Shown here piece by piece: positions 1 to 7,932 of a stretch of 12,531 nucleotides of DNA. The notes beneath the pieces were generated by a model. That model did not search any database, was not told where the DNA came from, and saw only the letters and a list, made by a program, of their open reading frames with translations. Position 1 is the stretch's first letter. Each line of letters opens with the position of its first letter. The DNA is from DASVDE01 sp035558955. Its GTDB lineage: Bacteria; Actinomycetota; Thermoleophilia; Solirubrobacterales; 70-9. The stretch is taken from assembly GCA_035558955.1 (NCBI GenBank), contig DATMBX010000136.1:1-12531 (forward strand), in the 5' to 3' direction. The translations under genes were made by a program, and so were the position numbers.

Positions 1-282
1 TCTCTGTTCGAGGGATTCGGGCTGCCGGTGCTGGAGGCGATGTCGGCAAGCTGCCCAGTAGCCGCATCCGACGCGGGCAGCCTGCAGGAGATCACTGCCG
101 GTGTGGGGTGCAGCTTTTCCCCCTACGAGACCGAGCAAATCGCCGATGCCTTGGATTGGCTGGTTCGACTCGATCCAGCCGAGCGCGCACGGCAGGTCGC
201 GATTGGACGCGAGCAAGCTGCCCACTTCTCTCTGGAGCGATTTGTCGAGGGAACGCGTGCCATCTACGAAAGACTTTGCTGA
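1..282 (+). CDS. Glycosyltransferase family 4 (GT-B fold), C-terminal fragment
   Basis: This is the last 93 codons of a glycosyltransferase whose 5' part lies before the window. The visible part opens with EGFGLPVLE, the E-x7-E motif of GT4 (family 1 type) retaining enzymes; in that family it contacts the nucleotide-sugar donor. It is followed by the usual stretch in which a donor-binding strand is succeeded by a Gly-Ser turn (SDAGSLQEI) and then by C-terminal helices ending in RAIYERLC. The enzyme would act in the cytoplasm and transfer a sugar from an NDP-sugar to a growing lipid-linked glycan. The neighbouring flippase and GT2 genes support a surface-polysaccharide role. Donor and acceptor cannot be told from this fragment. 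The last 19 bp overlap the end of the convergent methyltransferase gene. Confidence 0.88.
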   Translation, partial: SLFEGFGLPVLEAMSASCPVAASDAGSLQEITAGVGCSFSPYETEQIADALDWLVRLDPAERARQVAIGREQAAHFSLERFVEGTRAIYERLC

Positions 283-1091
283 TACTCAGGCTCGGGCGCC
301 GTCGCGACGATGGTTCGGACCTCGCCGGGAACGGGCCTCAGGGTGGAGCGGAAGCGATAGCGCCAGTAGAGGACCAGCGCCACCGGCAACAGGATGTTTG
401 GACGCAGCAGCCGCCGGTAATCGCCCCATGAGACTGGGAACCCCAGCGTGACCTCGACGAAGCCTGCCTCCTCGAGGGCCTGTCTGTACTGAGCTTCGGT
501 TAGGGCATTCTCGTCAACGCCGAACTGAACAAAAGGGTGTGATTCGCGGAGCCGGCCAAGCTCACTCACCTCGCGCACAGTCGGCTCGTCGCTGCAGATC
601 AGCGATCCGCCCGGGCGCAAGGCGGCACGAACCGAGCGGAGCACAGGCACGAGTGGCTCGATGTGATGGAGGACGGCACGACAGACCACCGCGTCGAACT
701 CGCCACCGGCCAGCTCGGCGACATCCCCCCCGACGACCTCGAACTTAAGTGCAGCTGCCGAGCGAAGGCGCTCCGCGGCACCCCTCCCACAGACACCCGA
801 GTGGTTTGGCTCGCAAAGCACGGTGCGGTAGCCGGCAACGGCCAGCGCCGCGGAAACCAGCCCCCGTCCGCCGCCGAGGTCCAACACCTTCGCGCCGGGC
901 TCAATGCGTCGGCTTGCAAGCAAACGCTCGATCCTCGCCCAATGCTCACTGGCTTGGAAGCGGCGCAGGGCGACCACGTCGTCTTCGTCCAGAAACGACT
1001 CACGGATCGTTCGCGAAAGGGTCGGATCGGCACGAGCCGCCAACACGGCCTCCTCGTAGGCCTGATCCTGATCCAGCTTCGGCGACGACAT
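264..1091 (-). CDS. Class I SAM-dependent methyltransferase
   Basis: A 275-residue protein with a Rossmann methyltransferase core. Motif I is VLDLGGGRG at residues 69-77 (SAM binding). An acidic residue ends the second strand (LCEPN), then come GGDVAE, and CRAVLHHIEPLVPVLRSV followed by LRPGGSLICSDEP, the usual post-motif pair of the Methyltransf_11/25 type. About 65 residues of acidic helical sequence precede the core. About 40 residues of hydrophobic/basic tail (ILLPVALVLYWRYRFRS) may touch the membrane. I chose the ATG at 1091 because the 31 upstream codons, back to an ATG at 1184, are Arg/Gly/Cys-rich and look like noncoding translation; no strong ribosome binding site decides it. The gene is divergent from the flippase and convergent with the GT4 gene. 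Substrate unknown; sugar or lipid-linked glycan O-methylation is a guess from context. Confidence 0.85.
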   Translation of the reverse strand: MSSPKLDQDQAYEEAVLAARADPTLSRTIRESFLDEDDVVALRRFQASEHWARIERLLASRRIEPGAKVLDLGGGRGLVSAALAVAGYRTVLCEPNHSGVCGRGAAERLRSAAALKFEVVGGDVAELAGGEFDAVVCRAVLHHIEPLVPVLRSVRAALRPGGSLICSDEPTVREVSELGRLRESHPFVQFGVDENALTEAQYRQALEEAGFVEVTLGFPVSWGDYRRLLRPNILLPVALVLYWRYRFRSTLRPVPGEVRTIVATAPEPEYQQSLS

Positions 1092-1230
1092 CGACCAGCA
1101 CCGTAGCGACGTGGCTGGTTGGCCGCATCCTCGCAGGGCTGGCAACCGGTAGCCGCCACGACCTTCACAATGGGACGATGCCATGGGATGTGACTTCGCC
1201 TGCAGTCGACGAGAACGGCCGCTAGACCAC

Positions 1231-2640
1231 GTGAAACGGCGCTTAGTGGCGGATGTCTCCTGGCTGTGGGCTGGCTATGCCGGGCGTTCGCTTGCTTATC
1301 TCGGTGTCACCGTAGTGCTGACTCGGTCCCTGGGCCCGGCGGGATTTGGGGAGCTGTCGCTCTTCATGGCGCTCGGGCTCGGCGTTGCGGCCCTTGCCGG
1401 GTCCTGGCCGTTCCTGGCGATTCCCGTCTTGGTCCATCGTGGCCGCACGGTCGCCCAAGTCTTCCGCCCGGCCGCCCGCCTTGCGCTCCTTGCCACCTTC
1501 GCCTGTCTTGCCGTGGCCCTCCCGCTTTCCTGGAAGATCCTCGCCCCTGATGGCGTAACCGTCGCTTTCCTGGCGATCTATTCAGTGACCCTTGTCGGCC
1601 TGCAGGGCCTATATGGCGTCTTTCAGGCCGAGGGACGAATGCGCGGAATCGCGGCTGTCCAAACTGGTGAGCGATCACTGACGCTCGCGATTCTGGTGGC
1701 GATCGTCGTCGTTTCCGGTTTAACGGTGCGCTCCGCGGAAGGCGCCATTGCGCTGGCCGCGCTTTCTACATGCGCAATCGCTTACCTGACCCTGACCAGA
1801 CGGACGGACCTGCTCGGCAAGGGTGCTAAAGAGGCGCTTGATTGGCGTCTCGTCCTCAAGACCATCGGGGCCATGGGGATCGTTAACGCCGGGAGCTACG
1901 GCGTGGCGTGGGTCGACATCTACCTCCTTGCTGCCTTCAAACCAGGAAGCGATGTTGGCATCTACTCGCTCTCCTACCAGATCTACAGCTTTGCGCTCCA
2001 GCTGGCCTCGCTGTGGATCGTTGCCACTCTGCCCCGCCATGCCCGCTCGTTTCACGCTGGCGTCGCACCTGCAGAACAGCTGCCACAAGAGGAGGTGCGG
2101 ATGGGTGTGCGCCTCTGGGCGAGCCTCGTAGGAGTAGGCGCCGTGATTGCGGCAGTGACGCTTACGGTCGTGTTCGGCGAAAGCTTCGCCGATAGTGCCC
2201 AACCCTTGATGATCCTGCTTGTCGGAGCATCGTTTCTGGCGGCATATCTTGCTGTCATTTCAGTGCTGATCGCGGCTGACAAAAGCACCCTGATCGCCCG
2301 GGTTAGCATCGTCTGCGTCTCTGTGAACGTGGCAGTGGACCTGATCCTGATCCCGACCGTTGGCCTTATCGGGCCGGCCATTGCGACAACGGCCCAGGCA
2401 GCGGTCGGTGCCGTGTGGCTTCTCTCTCACACGCTCGGGACACGTCGCCTCATGGAGATTGTCCGGGTCAACGCGCCGGTTGCCATCGCGATTTCGATCC
2501 TAGCGATAGATCCCACCAGCGTGCCTCTGCTCGTCATCACAGGCGTGATATCCGCCATTACCGCGTTTCCCGCGATCCACTGGCTGCGCGACCGTGATCT
2601 GCGAGCGCCGAAACCTACCCAACCGACGCCGGTGTCGTGA
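1231..2640 (+). CDS. Wzx-like polysaccharide flippase (MOP/MATE superfamily)
   Basis: A 469-residue integral membrane protein with about 12 to 14 hydrophobic segments spread evenly along it, the size and layout of Wzx/RfbX-type oligosaccharide exporters. The N-terminus (LWAGYAGRSLAYLGVTVVLTRSLGP followed by FGELSLF) fits the family pattern in which the first helix leads into a short loop ending in LGPxxFG. Such proteins turn undecaprenyl-linked oligosaccharides from the inner to the outer leaflet. A GTG start at 1231 is preferred: the in-frame extension to the ATG at 1183 adds 16 residues with two Cys and several Arg unlike this family. The gene overlaps the following GT2 by 4 bp (GTGA), so the two are almost surely translated together. 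The exact glycan moved cannot be read from sequence. Confidence 0.88.
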   Translation: MKRRLVADVSWLWAGYAGRSLAYLGVTVVLTRSLGPAGFGELSLFMALGLGVAALAGSWPFLAIPVLVHRGRTVAQVFRPAARLALLATFACLAVALPLSWKILAPDGVTVAFLAIYSVTLVGLQGLYGVFQAEGRMRGIAAVQTGERSLTLAILVAIVVVSGLTVRSAEGAIALAALSTCAIAYLTLTRRTDLLGKGAKEALDWRLVLKTIGAMGIVNAGSYGVAWVDIYLLAAFKPGSDVGIYSLSYQIYSFALQLASLWIVATLPRHARSFHAGVAPAEQLPQEEVRMGVRLWASLVGVGAVIAAVTLTVVFGESFADSAQPLMILLVGASFLAAYLAVISVLIAADKSTLIARVSIVCVSVNVAVDLILIPTVGLIGPAIATTAQAAVGAVWLLSHTLGTRRLMEIVRVNAPVAIAISILAIDPTSVPLLVITGVISAITAFPAIHWLRDRDLRAPKPTQPTPVS

Positions 2641-3566
2641 AACCCACCGTCTACATCCCGAACCTCAATGGAGGCGAGCAGCTGGCGAGGGCGCTGGACA
2701 GCCTGAAGCCACTGGGCGACACGGCGGTCGTCGTCGTGGACAACGGCTCGACCGACAACTCGATCCAAATGCTGAGAAACCGCTACCCCGAGGTGGAGGT
2801 AATCGCTCTCCAGGAGAACATCGGCTTCGGCCGAGCGCTGAACCTGGCGGTTGAAAGAATCCCCGGCGACCCGTTGATCTTCCTCAACAATGACGTCGAG
2901 TGCGAGGAGGGCTTCGTCGTGGAGATGCTCGGCGCCCTGGACGATGAAACGGCGGCGGTCGCCGGGGTACTGGTACAGCGCGACCGGCCGCAGTTGATCG
3001 ACTCGGCCGGTGTGATCGTGGAAGGAGATGCGCTGATGACATTCGACTACCTGCATGGCGAGCCCGTCGAACGGCTCGCCTCTGCACCGGCGCCGCTTGG
3101 GCCGACCGGCGGAGCGGCCCTATTCCGCCGCGATGCCTTCGTCGACCTTGGAGGCTTTGACGAGCAGATCTTCGTCTACTACGAGGATGTGGACCTGGCA
3201 CTGCGGATGCGCAGTGCCGGACATTCCTGCGTGCTTGCTCCGAACGCTAGGGCACGGCATGCATTCTCAGCGACGCTAGGCAGCCGCAGTGGCGCAAAGT
3301 TCGAGATGACCGGGTGGAGCCGTGGCTACATGTTGCGGCGCTATGGAATCCTTCGAAGCCCGGGTCGAGCGATGCGCGCCATGTTCTGTGAATTGGCCAT
3401 ATGCGCAGGACAGGTTGCGATGAGTCGAACCGGGCGAGGCGCTCTCGGTCGTATCCGCGGTTGGCACGCAGCCCGAGGCCTGCCCGAGCGGACATCCCCA
3501 TCCGACGGGCTCGTCGAGATGTCAATCGCCGATCGCCTACGGCTGCGCGCCAGCAGGACCAGGTAG
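2637..3566 (+). CDS. Glycosyltransferase family 2, rhamnosyltransferase (WbbL)-like
   Basis: A 309-residue GT-A enzyme. The nucleotide-binding part shows YIPNLNGG (6-13) and VDNGSTD (34-40). A DXD-type metal site appears as FLNNDVE (82-88). The acceptor half contains GPTGGAALFRR (155-165) and GGFDEQIFVYYEDVD (172-186), where the ED pair at 183-184 is the catalytic-base motif typical of WbbL-like rhamnosyl- and galactofuranosyltransferases. A basic C-terminal tail of about 70 residues follows. It starts at a GTG that overlaps the flippase stop codon (GTGA), which points to translational coupling and a shared substrate pathway. It would add a sugar, possibly rhamnose, to a lipid-linked intermediate at the inner membrane face. 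The family assignment is firm; the donor sugar is an inference. Confidence 0.9.
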   Translation: MKPTVYIPNLNGGEQLARALDSLKPLGDTAVVVVDNGSTDNSIQMLRNRYPEVEVIALQENIGFGRALNLAVERIPGDPLIFLNNDVECEEGFVVEMLGALDDETAAVAGVLVQRDRPQLIDSAGVIVEGDALMTFDYLHGEPVERLASAPAPLGPTGGAALFRRDAFVDLGGFDEQIFVYYEDVDLALRMRSAGHSCVLAPNARARHAFSATLGSRSGAKFEMTGWSRGYMLRRYGILRSPGRAMRAMFCELAICAGQVAMSRTGRGALGRIRGWHAARGLPERTSPSDGLVEMSIADRLRLRASRTR

Positions 3567-3659
3567 TTACGTCGAGCATTCCGCTTGCGGCCAGTAGCAG
3601 GGCTTTCTCCCCCATCTATAGGCCCGACCCATCCGGTGGCGGTGACCTTGAACACCGAT

Positions 3660-5249
3660 ATGGAAGTATGGCGCGGGATGCGCCGCCTCCAGGCAACAAT
3701 GCCGCCCGCGATCCTCGCGGGCGCTCTCGTCTTCCTGATGGCTTTTGGCCTGTTCGGGGCAACGACATCGTCGTTGACCGGCTACGAGGACGAGACTGCG
3801 GCGGTCACCGAAGGACTGGTAGTCGGAGGTCATTTCTATCAACTCGATGACTCGCCCCTCAAATCCCAGGGAGTACTCGGGAAGGGGGGGCACCTCTACG
3901 CGCGGACCGGCCTTCTCCAGCCCCTGATTGAGGCCCCATTTTACGCCGTGGGACGCTTCATCGACTCCAACTTCGCAGCCGAAGGATCGTTTCAGTGGGG
4001 CCAGACCATTCTATGGTTCTTCAATCCATTCGTCGCCGCACTGGCGGCCGTGGCCCTCTTCGCGCTGATCTACCTAACACGCCGATCGATCGGCTGGGCA
4101 GCCGTGATCGCGGCGCTGTTCGTGCTCGCAAGCATCGCCTGGCCGTACGCGAAGATCGGGATGGAAACGACGTTCATGTTCGCCATCATCGCTGCCTTCG
4201 CACTCGCCGCCTGGGCGCGGCAGAAGCCCACTCTCCTAAGCTGGTCCTTGGCCGGGTTCGCAGCAGGCGCGGCTGCTGCTACTAAGGGCTATGCAGTCTT
4301 TTCACTGCTGGCAATCGCGGTGCTCCTCTGGCCTACCTTTGTGAAGCTCGATCAGCGCACGCGTATCCGACAGGCAACCGCGTTCGCCCTGCCAATACTC
4401 GTGTGGGGAGTGGCAATCGCTTGGTACAACTGGGCTCGCTTCGGCTCTCCCACGGATTTCGGTTACTCCGACTTCGCGCTGACGGTGAGCATGCCTATCA
4501 ACATCGTCGGTCTGCTGTTCAGCCCCGGGAAGGGCTTGATCTTCTATAGCCCACTGGTGATCCTCGGAGCGCTGGGCTTAACTCGACTCTGGCGCCAGGA
4601 TCGTTTCCTCGCTGCCGCGCTGCTCACGCTGTTGATCACCTTGACGTGCGCGTCCGGCGCCTCGGCTTACTGGGGCGATGAGGTGTGGGGACCGCGCTAC
4701 ATTGTTCCAGCCGCATGGACGCTATTGGTGCCGATCGCCTGGTGGGCGGACACCAAACTTCGGCGCCGAGTGCTGTTGGGGGTGGCATCGCTCGGTGTGC
4801 TGGTTCAGATGATTGCCATTTCCGCGCCGTATTCACAATACGTAGCCGTGGTTCGTGCAATGACTGGCGTGGAGGTCTACGGAGAGCGGTTCGGAGTAAA
4901 TATCGAGAAACTGCCATACGGAGACGATCCACCGCGATGGATTCCCGAGGTCTCGCCGCTGCTAGTGCAGGCCGAAGGACTGATCTCCTCACAGATTGTC
5001 GAGAGGCTTGGCGGTTCGGGCCTCGAGGTTACCTATCATCCTCTTGAAGGTCGAACGCGCACAGTGAATATGTCCGCTCCCGGAATTAGGATTGCCGGCG
5101 ACTTCTGGTGGCACGGGCCTTATAACTCAACCAAGGCCCATGCAGCAGCGCTTCTGATGTTTTTGGTCTCGTTGGCGAGTGGGCTGGGCCTCTATCTCGT
5201 TTCCACGGGGCGAAGTCTGTCTAGGGGTAGCCGAGAGCCACATGCGTGA
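3660..5249 (+). CDS. GT-C type integral membrane glycosyltransferase (PMT/ArnT-like)
   Basis: A protein of about 529 residues with 10 to 12 hydrophobic segments. After the first segment comes a non-cytoplasmic loop with GYEDETAAVTEG, where adjacent acidic residues sit in the place of the catalytic Asp/Glu of GT-C enzymes such as PMT and ArnT. Later loops carry FSPGKGLIFYSPL and YWGDEVWGPRYIVP, features I associate with a bacterial GT-C subgroup. The C-terminal 150 residues include a soluble stretch and a final membrane helix. GT-C enzymes use polyprenyl-phosphate sugars on the outer face; the next gene, 15 bp downstream, encodes the kind of enzyme that makes such donors. The start is uncertain: an ATG at 3660, an ATG at 3678 with GGAAG upstream, or an in-frame TTG at 3585 whose extra 25 residues look noncoding. 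Confidence 0.75.
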   Translation: MEVWRGMRRLQATMPPAILAGALVFLMAFGLFGATTSSLTGYEDETAAVTEGLVVGGHFYQLDDSPLKSQGVLGKGGHLYARTGLLQPLIEAPFYAVGRFIDSNFAAEGSFQWGQTILWFFNPFVAALAAVALFALIYLTRRSIGWAAVIAALFVLASIAWPYAKIGMETTFMFAIIAAFALAAWARQKPTLLSWSLAGFAAGAAAATKGYAVFSLLAIAVLLWPTFVKLDQRTRIRQATAFALPILVWGVAIAWYNWARFGSPTDFGYSDFALTVSMPINIVGLLFSPGKGLIFYSPLVILGALGLTRLWRQDRFLAAALLTLLITLTCASGASAYWGDEVWGPRYIVPAAWTLLVPIAWWADTKLRRRVLLGVASLGVLVQMIAISAPYSQYVAVVRAMTGVEVYGERFGVNIEKLPYGDDPPRWIPEVSPLLVQAEGLISSQIVERLGGSGLEVTYHPLEGRTRTVNMSAPGIRIAGDFWWHGPYNSTKAHAAALLMFLVSLASGLGLYLVSTGRSLSRGSREPHA

Positions 5250-5253
5250 AGTT

Positions 5254-5257
5254 GGAG
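5254..5257 (+). promoter_or_regulatory. Ribosome binding site for the DPM1-like gene
   Basis: GGAG lies 7 bp before GTG 5265 and 10 bp before ATG 5268. The two starts are adjacent codons in the same frame (GTG ATG). The closer spacing slightly favours the GTG, but either start gives the same enzyme within one residue. Confidence 0.5.
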
Positions 5258-5264
5258 TCAGGTT

Positions 5265-6431
5265 GTGATGGTTGAAGTTTCGGTCGTCATGCCGTGCCTA
5301 GACGAGTCGGAATCCATTGGCGAGTGCATTCGACAGGCCAAAAAAGGCCTCGGCAGGGCCCATGCGCAAGGCGAGATAGTCATAGCTGACAATGGCAGTA
5401 CCGACGGATCGCAAGACATCGCACGCTCTCTCGACGCTCGCGTCATCGATGTCTCCAGAAAAGGCTACGGCTCTGCTCTCATGGGGGGATTCGAGGCAGC
5501 GCGTGGTACGTACATCATCATGGGGGATGCCGACGCGAGCTACGACTTCAGCTCCCTGACGCCGTTCATTGAGCGGCTCCGAGCGGGAGACGACCTCGTA
5601 ATGGGCAACAGGTTCAAGGGGGGTATCAAACCGAGCGCGATGCCCTTTCTCAATAGGTATCTGGGGAACCCGGTCCTCAGCTTCATCGGTCGGTTGTTCT
5701 TCTCGAGCAAGATTGGCGACTTCCACTGTGGACTGCGGGCGTTTCGCCGGGATATGCTTCCGAAGCTAAATCTGCAAAGCGAGGGCATGGAGTTCGCGAG
5801 CGAGATGGTCGTCAAGGCGACTCTCAATGACCTCGCTATTTCGGAGGTGCCAACCACGCTTTCCCCGGCACTCCGGACGCGGAAGCCGCATCTACGACCA
5901 TGGCGCGACGGCTGGCGGCACCTGCGCTTCCTACTCCTCTTCAGCCCCCGCTGGCTCTTCTTCTACCCGGGTGTCGCGCTGATGCTGCTTGGCCTAGGAA
6001 CCACGGTGGCCCTCTTGCCGGGGCAGCTCGACATCCTCGGAACAAGCTTTGACGTTCACACGATGGTCTACGCGAGTGCCCTAACGGTAGTCGGATATCA
6101 AGCGATACTGTTCGCCGTCTTTGCGCGAACTTACGCCATAACGGTCGGGTTCCTTCCAGCAAAACCGTGGCTGAACGAACTCTTGGAAAGAGTAACCCTT
6201 GAAGTGGGGGTGCTCGCGGGAGCCCTGCTCATACTCGCCGGCCTCCTCCTCTCGATCATTGCTCTTCTAATCTGGGGAGGAACAGGCTTCAGCCAACTCG
6301 ACTACCGCGAAACCCTAAGGATTGTCATACCTGCCGGCACCATGCTTATCCTTGGGGTACAGACCATTCTTGCCAGCTTCTTCTTGTCGATCCTCGGACT
6401 CACACCTTCTCAAACACAAAGAGGTTGTTGA
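5265..6431 (+). CDS. DPM1/GtrB-type polyprenyl-phosphate glycosyltransferase with C-terminal membrane domain
   Basis: A 388-residue protein with an N-terminal GT2 domain (about 1-230) and four membrane segments after about residue 230. The GT2 part shows VVMPCLDESESI (7-18), ADNGSTDGS (41-49), the DXD motif in MGDADASYDF (D88 and D90), and FHCGLRAFRRD further on. These are the signatures of the dolichyl-phosphate mannose/glucose synthase group. Such enzymes move a sugar from an NDP-sugar to polyprenyl phosphate, and the membrane helices anchor them. The preceding GT-C gene ends 15 bp upstream, so donor synthesis and donor use are probably co-transcribed. The 3' end runs 32 bp into the convergent methyltransferase gene. 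Identity of the sugar is unknown. Confidence 0.88.
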   Translation: MMVEVSVVMPCLDESESIGECIRQAKKGLGRAHAQGEIVIADNGSTDGSQDIARSLDARVIDVSRKGYGSALMGGFEAARGTYIIMGDADASYDFSSLTPFIERLRAGDDLVMGNRFKGGIKPSAMPFLNRYLGNPVLSFIGRLFFSSKIGDFHCGLRAFRRDMLPKLNLQSEGMEFASEMVVKATLNDLAISEVPTTLSPALRTRKPHLRPWRDGWRHLRFLLLFSPRWLFFYPGVALMLLGLGTTVALLPGQLDILGTSFDVHTMVYASALTVVGYQAILFAVFARTYAITVGFLPAKPWLNELLERVTLEVGVLAGALLILAGLLLSIIALLIWGGTGFSQLDYRETLRIVIPAGTMLILGVQTILASFFLSILGLTPSQTQRGC

Positions 6432-6945
6432 GGCCCAACTGAAATCTCCGCCGATGCACTAGGCGGAAGAGGGGTTGCATGAAGATGCGGAGAGTATGAG
6501 TTGGATCGAAGCCATAGTGCTCGTCCATACTCATGCCGTCAACGAGGCGAAGCGTGTCGAGCAGACGCAAAATGCTGTCTACTTTCGCTGACGGTACAGT
6601 CACGACCACTCGGCCACCGGGCTCAAGCATCTGATGACATGCCTGCGGCAGCTTGGCCTGTTCCTCGGGCGGTATGTGCTCAAGAACAGCAAGCATCGTG
6701 ATCACATTGCACTTGACCTGGGGAAGACCCTCCGGGAAGGAACCGGAATAGAGGGCATACCCCGGAGTCTCTTGCCCCTTTTCAAGAATGGGATCGATTC
6801 CGTAGCCGTATTCGATCAGACCCTTCCACCGGTCGAACATAATGCCGTCGGCGCAGCCCACATCGACAACTACGTCTCCCTGCCGCACGAAACCTTTCGC
6901 CTTGGCGATGCGCACCTCGCGGAGATATTTGTCAAGCGTCTTCAC
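6400..6945 (-). CDS. Class I SAM-dependent methyltransferase (small)
   Basis: A 181-residue protein. Motif I is VVDVGCADG (26-34), preceded by the helix LDKYLREVRIAKAKGFV that often begins this subgroup. TMLAVLEHIPPEEQ and MLEPGGRVVVTVPS are the usual motifs after the second half of the Rossmann fold. The C-terminal RFQLGLNNLFVFEKV makes the last beta strands. The GTG at 6945 is preferred because the 21 residues upstream of it, to an ATG at 7008, are Pro/His/Arg-rich and do not fit. No clear ribosome site is seen, so the start is open. The cupin gene lies 73 bp upstream on the same strand, probably one transcript. The substrate could be a sugar or a glycolipid in the surface-glycan pathway; sequence alone does not say. 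Confidence 0.83.
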   Translation of the reverse strand: MKTLDKYLREVRIAKAKGFVRQGDVVVDVGCADGIMFDRWKGLIEYGYGIDPILEKGQETPGYALYSGSFPEGLPQVKCNVITMLAVLEHIPPEEQAKLPQACHQMLEPGGRVVVTVPSAKVDSILRLLDTLRLVDGMSMDEHYGFDPTHTLRIFMQPLFRLVHRRRFQLGLNNLFVFEKV

Positions 6946-7018
6946 GGTGCCTGAGGTTACCGATCTATGCCGATCTAACTGCGGTGGCGGGTGCGCGCGC
7001 AGACGCACGCCCTGTGGC

Positions 7019-7399
7019 CTACGGAGCCGGAACTCGCCCGTAACGATCGGCGAGTCGGACTACATCGTCCAGTTCCGGTGTTGACACCTCCACCACAACT
7101 GAGTCCTCGAGCGCCTCGATGACATGAATCACGCGGGGCTCGTTTCGCCAGACCTCTCCCGGGCCAAGCTCCCGTACGTTCAGTTGATCGACGGCCTGCC
7201 CTTGGCGCAGCAGCAAGCGACCGGAGAGCAGATAGGAGGTCTCGTCCTTTTCGTCGTGGTACTGGACGGAGAGTCGATAGCCCGCCTTCACATGCAAGAG
7301 CTTGCCCGCGTAGTGCTCCGTATGCGCAAACCAAAGCTCGTGGCCCCATGGCTTGTCCACGCGGAGTGGAAGATCGCTGTCGCTTTTCATGCCCGGCAT
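7019..7399 (-). CDS. Cupin-domain protein, type II phosphomannose isomerase-like
   Basis: A 126-residue single cupin. KPWGHELWF (16-24) matches the KPWG start of the C-terminal isomerase domain of ManC/type II mannose-6-phosphate isomerases. LSVQYHDEKDETSYLLSG (43-60) is the first cupin motif, with candidate metal ligands Q46, H48 and E53. RVIHVIEALEDSVVVEVSTP is the second, followed by the family-like ending LDDVVRLADRYGR. It may isomerise a sugar phosphate or bind a sugar nucleotide; stand-alone copies without the nucleotidyltransferase half are common near surface-glycan genes and many are untested. The start at 7399 is supported by AAGG four bases upstream on the minus strand. A second ATG three codons later (7390) is possible. 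It heads a minus-strand pair with the methyltransferase. Confidence 0.82.
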   Translation of the reverse strand: MPGMKSDSDLPLRVDKPWGHELWFAHTEHYAGKLLHVKAGYRLSVQYHDEKDETSYLLSGRLLLRQGQAVDQLNVRELGPGEVWRNEPRVIHVIEALEDSVVVEVSTPELDDVVRLADRYGRVPAP

Positions 7400-7486
7400 C
7401 TTGCCTTATGCGCCGACTCAATTGGCCTTCTCATGAAGCACCTCTCGCAGTCCCGTAGCATTTGGACTTCTGCAGCAAGCATGACT

Positions 7487-7493
7487 GAGGAGA
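7487..7493 (+). promoter_or_regulatory. Ribosome binding site for the small secreted protein
   Basis: GAGGAGA stands four bases before a TTG codon at 7498. Because no ATG or GTG gives a full signal peptide, this site decides the TTG as the start of the small secreted protein. Confidence 0.65.
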
Positions 7494-7497
7494 GTTC

Positions 7498-7923
7498 TTG
7501 CGAGGGCTTCGTTGCATCGTCGCCATGGTCTTCACGCTCTTGATTCTGGGGGTCACCAATGCGCTGGCTCTGAGTCTGCCCAACCCCTCCAACGGAGGTG
7601 CCAGCTACATGCCATACGAGCCGCCTCCGGCGCCCCCGATCGTCGGCATCAAGGCGGAGCGGCGACGGGTCGAGCGGGGAGACCCGGCGCTGATAGTTGC
7701 TTGGATCTCGCCCTGCAGGGGAGCAGACGGGCAGCTTGTACGGCTCCTGCGCGACGGCCGACCGAGCGGCTCGAAGTACGTGAGCCGCGCCTGCACAGTG
7801 CGCTTCCATCCGCGGGTGCGCCGTCGCACCGTGTTCAGAACCGAGTTGGTCCCTGAGGAGGAACGTTTCCTCTTCGCGGAGTCGCGGTTGCTAACGATCA
7901 AGATCGATAACCGGCGGCACTGA
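7498..7923 (+). CDS. Small secreted Cys-pair domain protein
   Basis: A 141-residue protein of unknown function. Residues 1-24 form a signal peptide (Arg residues, then IVAMVFTLLILGV, and a likely cut after NALA). A Pro-rich linker (about 28-47) follows. Residues 49-141 form a domain with two cysteines (SPC and SRAC, about 28 residues apart) that could make a disulfide. By hand alignment roughly 70% of positions in this domain are identical to the C-terminal domain of the next gene's product (residues 412-505), so the protein is in effect a stand-alone copy of that domain. It starts at TTG with a good upstream GAGGAGA. The 9-bp gap to the dehydrogenase gene implies one transcript. The many Arg residues and predicted beta strands suggest a binding or cell-wall-contact role, but no function is known to me. 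Confidence 0.8.
   Translation: MRGLRCIVAMVFTLLILGVTNALALSLPNPSNGGASYMPYEPPPAPPIVGIKAERRRVERGDPALIVAWISPCRGADGQLVRLLRDGRPSGSKYVSRACTVRFHPRVRRRTVFRTELVPEEERFLFAESRLLTIKIDNRRH
7642..7920 (+). repeat. Domain repeat copy A
   Basis: Codes for residues 49-141 of the small secreted protein. It matches the stretch 9166-9447 in the same orientation; both open with VGIKAERRRV, share PALIVAWISPC and SRACTVR, and end with LTIKID. Divergence at many third positions shows an old duplication or shared domain ancestry, not a recent copy. Confidence 0.85.
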
Positions 7924-7932
7924 GAGGACTCT

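Noticed and set aside
663..1225. Plus-strand frames of about 150 codons across the first methyltransferase
   Set aside because: They are antisense to a gene with clear SAM motifs and show no recognisable domain.
1183..1230. ATG start adding 16 residues to the flippase
   Set aside because: The extension has two Cys and several charged residues unlike Wzx N-termini. It is not excluded by any measured signal, so it stays a weak alternative.
3585..3659. TTG start adding 25 residues to the GT-C protein
   Set aside because: The added residues are Pro-rich and unlike a signal or membrane start, and later ATG codons are available.
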